This document shows, in pieces, positions 4,692 to 5,956 of a stretch of 5,956 bases of DNA. Under the pieces are notes generated by a model, which did not search any database, was not told the DNA's origin, and saw only the letters and a program-made list of their open reading frames with translations. Both the position numbers and the translations under genes were made by a program. Location of the stretch: contig JAHEZB010000162.1 of assembly GCA_023251285.1 (NCBI GenBank), positions 1 through 5,956 of the forward strand, written 5' to 3'. Position 1 is the stretch's first letter; every line of letters starts with the position of its first letter. Source of the DNA: Chitinophagaceae bacterium (GTDB taxonomy: Bacteria; Bacteroidota; Bacteroidia; Chitinophagales; Chitinophagaceae).

Positions 4692-5956
4692 ATGAAACTT
4701 TTTCCGGAATCTGCATCTCACCAGTTAGAATTTGATAAAATAAAAGAATTGCTTGCAGTACATTGCCGTTCAGAATATGCGCGCAGAAGGGCCTTTGAAT
4801 TACGCATTCACACACACAAAAAATTTATAGAACCACAACTTTTACAAACACACGAATACAAACTGCTTTTTGAAAATAATTTGTATTTTCCGGATGATGC
4901 GGTCCTAAACCTCTCAAAAGAATTAAAATTATTAAACATTGAAGCATCCATACTTTCAGGCGAACAATTTTTGCAAATAAAAAAACTTGCAAATGCTATT
5001 CAGCAAATCTTCCGATGGTTTTCTCCTGATAGAAAAGTGGCTTATCCTTCCCTTGCATTGATCATCGAACAAACTTATTTTGAAAAAACAATTTCTAAAT
5101 TAATTGATGAGATCCTTGATGAATATGGCATTGTGAAAGACAGTGCTTCTGAAAAGTTGGCGACAATCAGGATGTCTTTGTACAAAAAAAGAACCGAACT
5201 GAAAAGAGTTTTTGACCGCATTGTAAGCAAGCTGAGAAAGCAAGGTTACCTGACAGACATTGAAGAAAGCTTTATGAATGGCCGCAAAGTACTGGCTGTT
5301 TTTGCAGAACAAAAAAGAATGGTAAAAGGAATTTTGCATGGGGAAAGTGACAGTCGTCGCACTTCATTTATTGAGCCTGAAGAAACGACTCATTTGAATA
5401 ATGATATTTTTTCTCTTGAAAATGAAGAACGAAAAGAGGTAAATTTCATACTTCAAAAACTCACCTCAAAAATTCGCGTTTATCATTCGTTGCTTTCTGT
5501 TTATCATGAAACTATTGGTGAGTATGATTTTATAAGAGCCAAGGCCAGATTGGCTTTGGATTATCACGGTAATCTTCCCGCACTGCATGACAAGGCAATT
5601 GTGAATTTGAAAAATGCAGTTCATCCATTACTTTTTATTTACAATGAAAAATTAAAAAAGCCCACGATTCCGGTGAATCTTTCTTTGGATGACAAGAACA
5701 GAATTCTTGTAATCAGCGGGCCAAATGCTGGCGGCAAAACAGTTACTTTAAAAACTGTGGGCTTATTACAAATGATGGTACAAAGTGGATTATTGGTTTC
5801 CTGCGAAAAGGACAGTGAATTTGGAATTTTCAAACAACTGATGATTCATATCGGCGACACCCAAAGCCTCGAATTTGAATTAAGCACTTATTCATCGCAT
5901 CTCATCAACATGAAATATTTCATGGAGAATGCGAATGGGAAAACATTATTTTTTAT
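4692..5956 (+). CDS. mutS2: MutS2-type DNA-binding ATPase, N-terminal 421 codons
   Basis: The frame is open from the ATG at 4692 to the window edge; an in-frame TAA at 4665-4667 makes this the first possible start. MutS2 proteins lack the mismatch-recognition domain of MutS and act on recombination intermediates or stalled ribosomes, depending on the species. A helical core/lever region (about 10-300) includes VKGILHGESDSRRTSFIEPE (211-230), matching the family's GI.H..S..G.T.FIEP segment. The ATPase domain follows: Walker A GPNAGGKT (343-350), the conserved TLKTVGLLQMM just after it, and GDTQSLEFELSTYSSHL (388-404), matching the signature-like QS-E--LSTFSSH. Walker B, any Smr nuclease domain and the C-terminus lie outside the window. 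No strong promoter or ribosome site is visible upstream. Assignment to MutS2 rather than MutS rests on the absent N-terminal mismatch domains. Confidence 0.92.
   Translation, partial: MKLFPESASHQLEFDKIKELLAVHCRSEYARRRAFELRIHTHKKFIEPQLLQTHEYKLLFENNLYFPDDAVLNLSKELKLLNIEASILSGEQFLQIKKLANAIQQIFRWFSPDRKVAYPSLALIIEQTYFEKTISKLIDEILDEYGIVKDSASEKLATIRMSLYKKRTELKRVFDRIVSKLRKQGYLTDIEESFMNGRKVLAVFAEQKRMVKGILHGESDSRRTSFIEPEETTHLNNDIFSLENEERKEVNFILQKLTSKIRVYHSLLSVYHETIGEYDFIRAKARLALDYHGNLPALHDKAIVNLKNAVHPLLFIYNEKLKKPTIPVNLSLDDKNRILVISGPNAGGKTVTLKTVGLLQMMVQSGLLVSCEKDSEFGIFKQLMIHIGDTQSLEFELSTYSSHLINMKYFMENANGKTLFF

Noticed and set aside
4540..4815. Minus-strand open frame of 91 codons overlapping the mutS2 start
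   Set aside because: Most of it lies antisense to the clearly coding MutS2 N-terminus, and the protein shows no domain pattern.

Overview
The window looks like an ordinary chromosomal stretch of a Bacteroidota bacterium, plausibly Chitinophagia or Sphingobacteriia. The evidence is AT-rich intergenic DNA, genes without clear Shine-Dalgarno sequences, -7 boxes of the TAnnTTTG type, a tRNA without an encoded CCA, and protein types common in that phylum. No database search was possible, so family names rest on motifs read by eye.

Layout. On the minus strand, 57-857 encodes a short-chain dehydrogenase/reductase. Positions 1040-1680 hold the most unusual part: a minus-strand tRNA-Lys(TTT), a terminator hairpin and a 79-residue GIY-YIG nuclease gene, followed by a second, decayed version of the same series (tRNA-Lys-like sequence, near-identical terminator, broken GIY-YIG gene). 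The two series are offset by 363 bp and share a 63-bp direct repeat with one mismatch. The intact nuclease gene ends inside the 5' part of the second tRNA-like sequence. On the plus strand, 1933-2310 encodes a single-domain response regulator. It converges, with a 12-bp gap, on a small conserved-looking hypothetical gene (2323-2583, minus), which lies behind a guanine-deaminase-like gene (2654-3127, minus).

A 160-bp divergent spacer with several short dyads separates the deaminase from an RpiB/LacAB-type sugar-phosphate isomerase (3288-3749, plus). Then come a HAD-family hydrolase (3879-4490, plus), a 201-bp spacer with a GC-rich palindromic block, and the first 421 codons of a MutS2-type ATPase (4692 to the window end, plus).

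The protein genes look like unlinked housekeeping or accessory genes, and I infer no shared pathway. rpiB (sugar phosphates), the HAD phosphatase-like protein and guanine deaminase are all metabolic, but spacing and orientation do not make them one operon. The candidate for an under-described system is the tandem tRNA-Lys / terminator / GIY-YIG arrangement, which resembles a minimal nuclease element tied to a tRNA gene.
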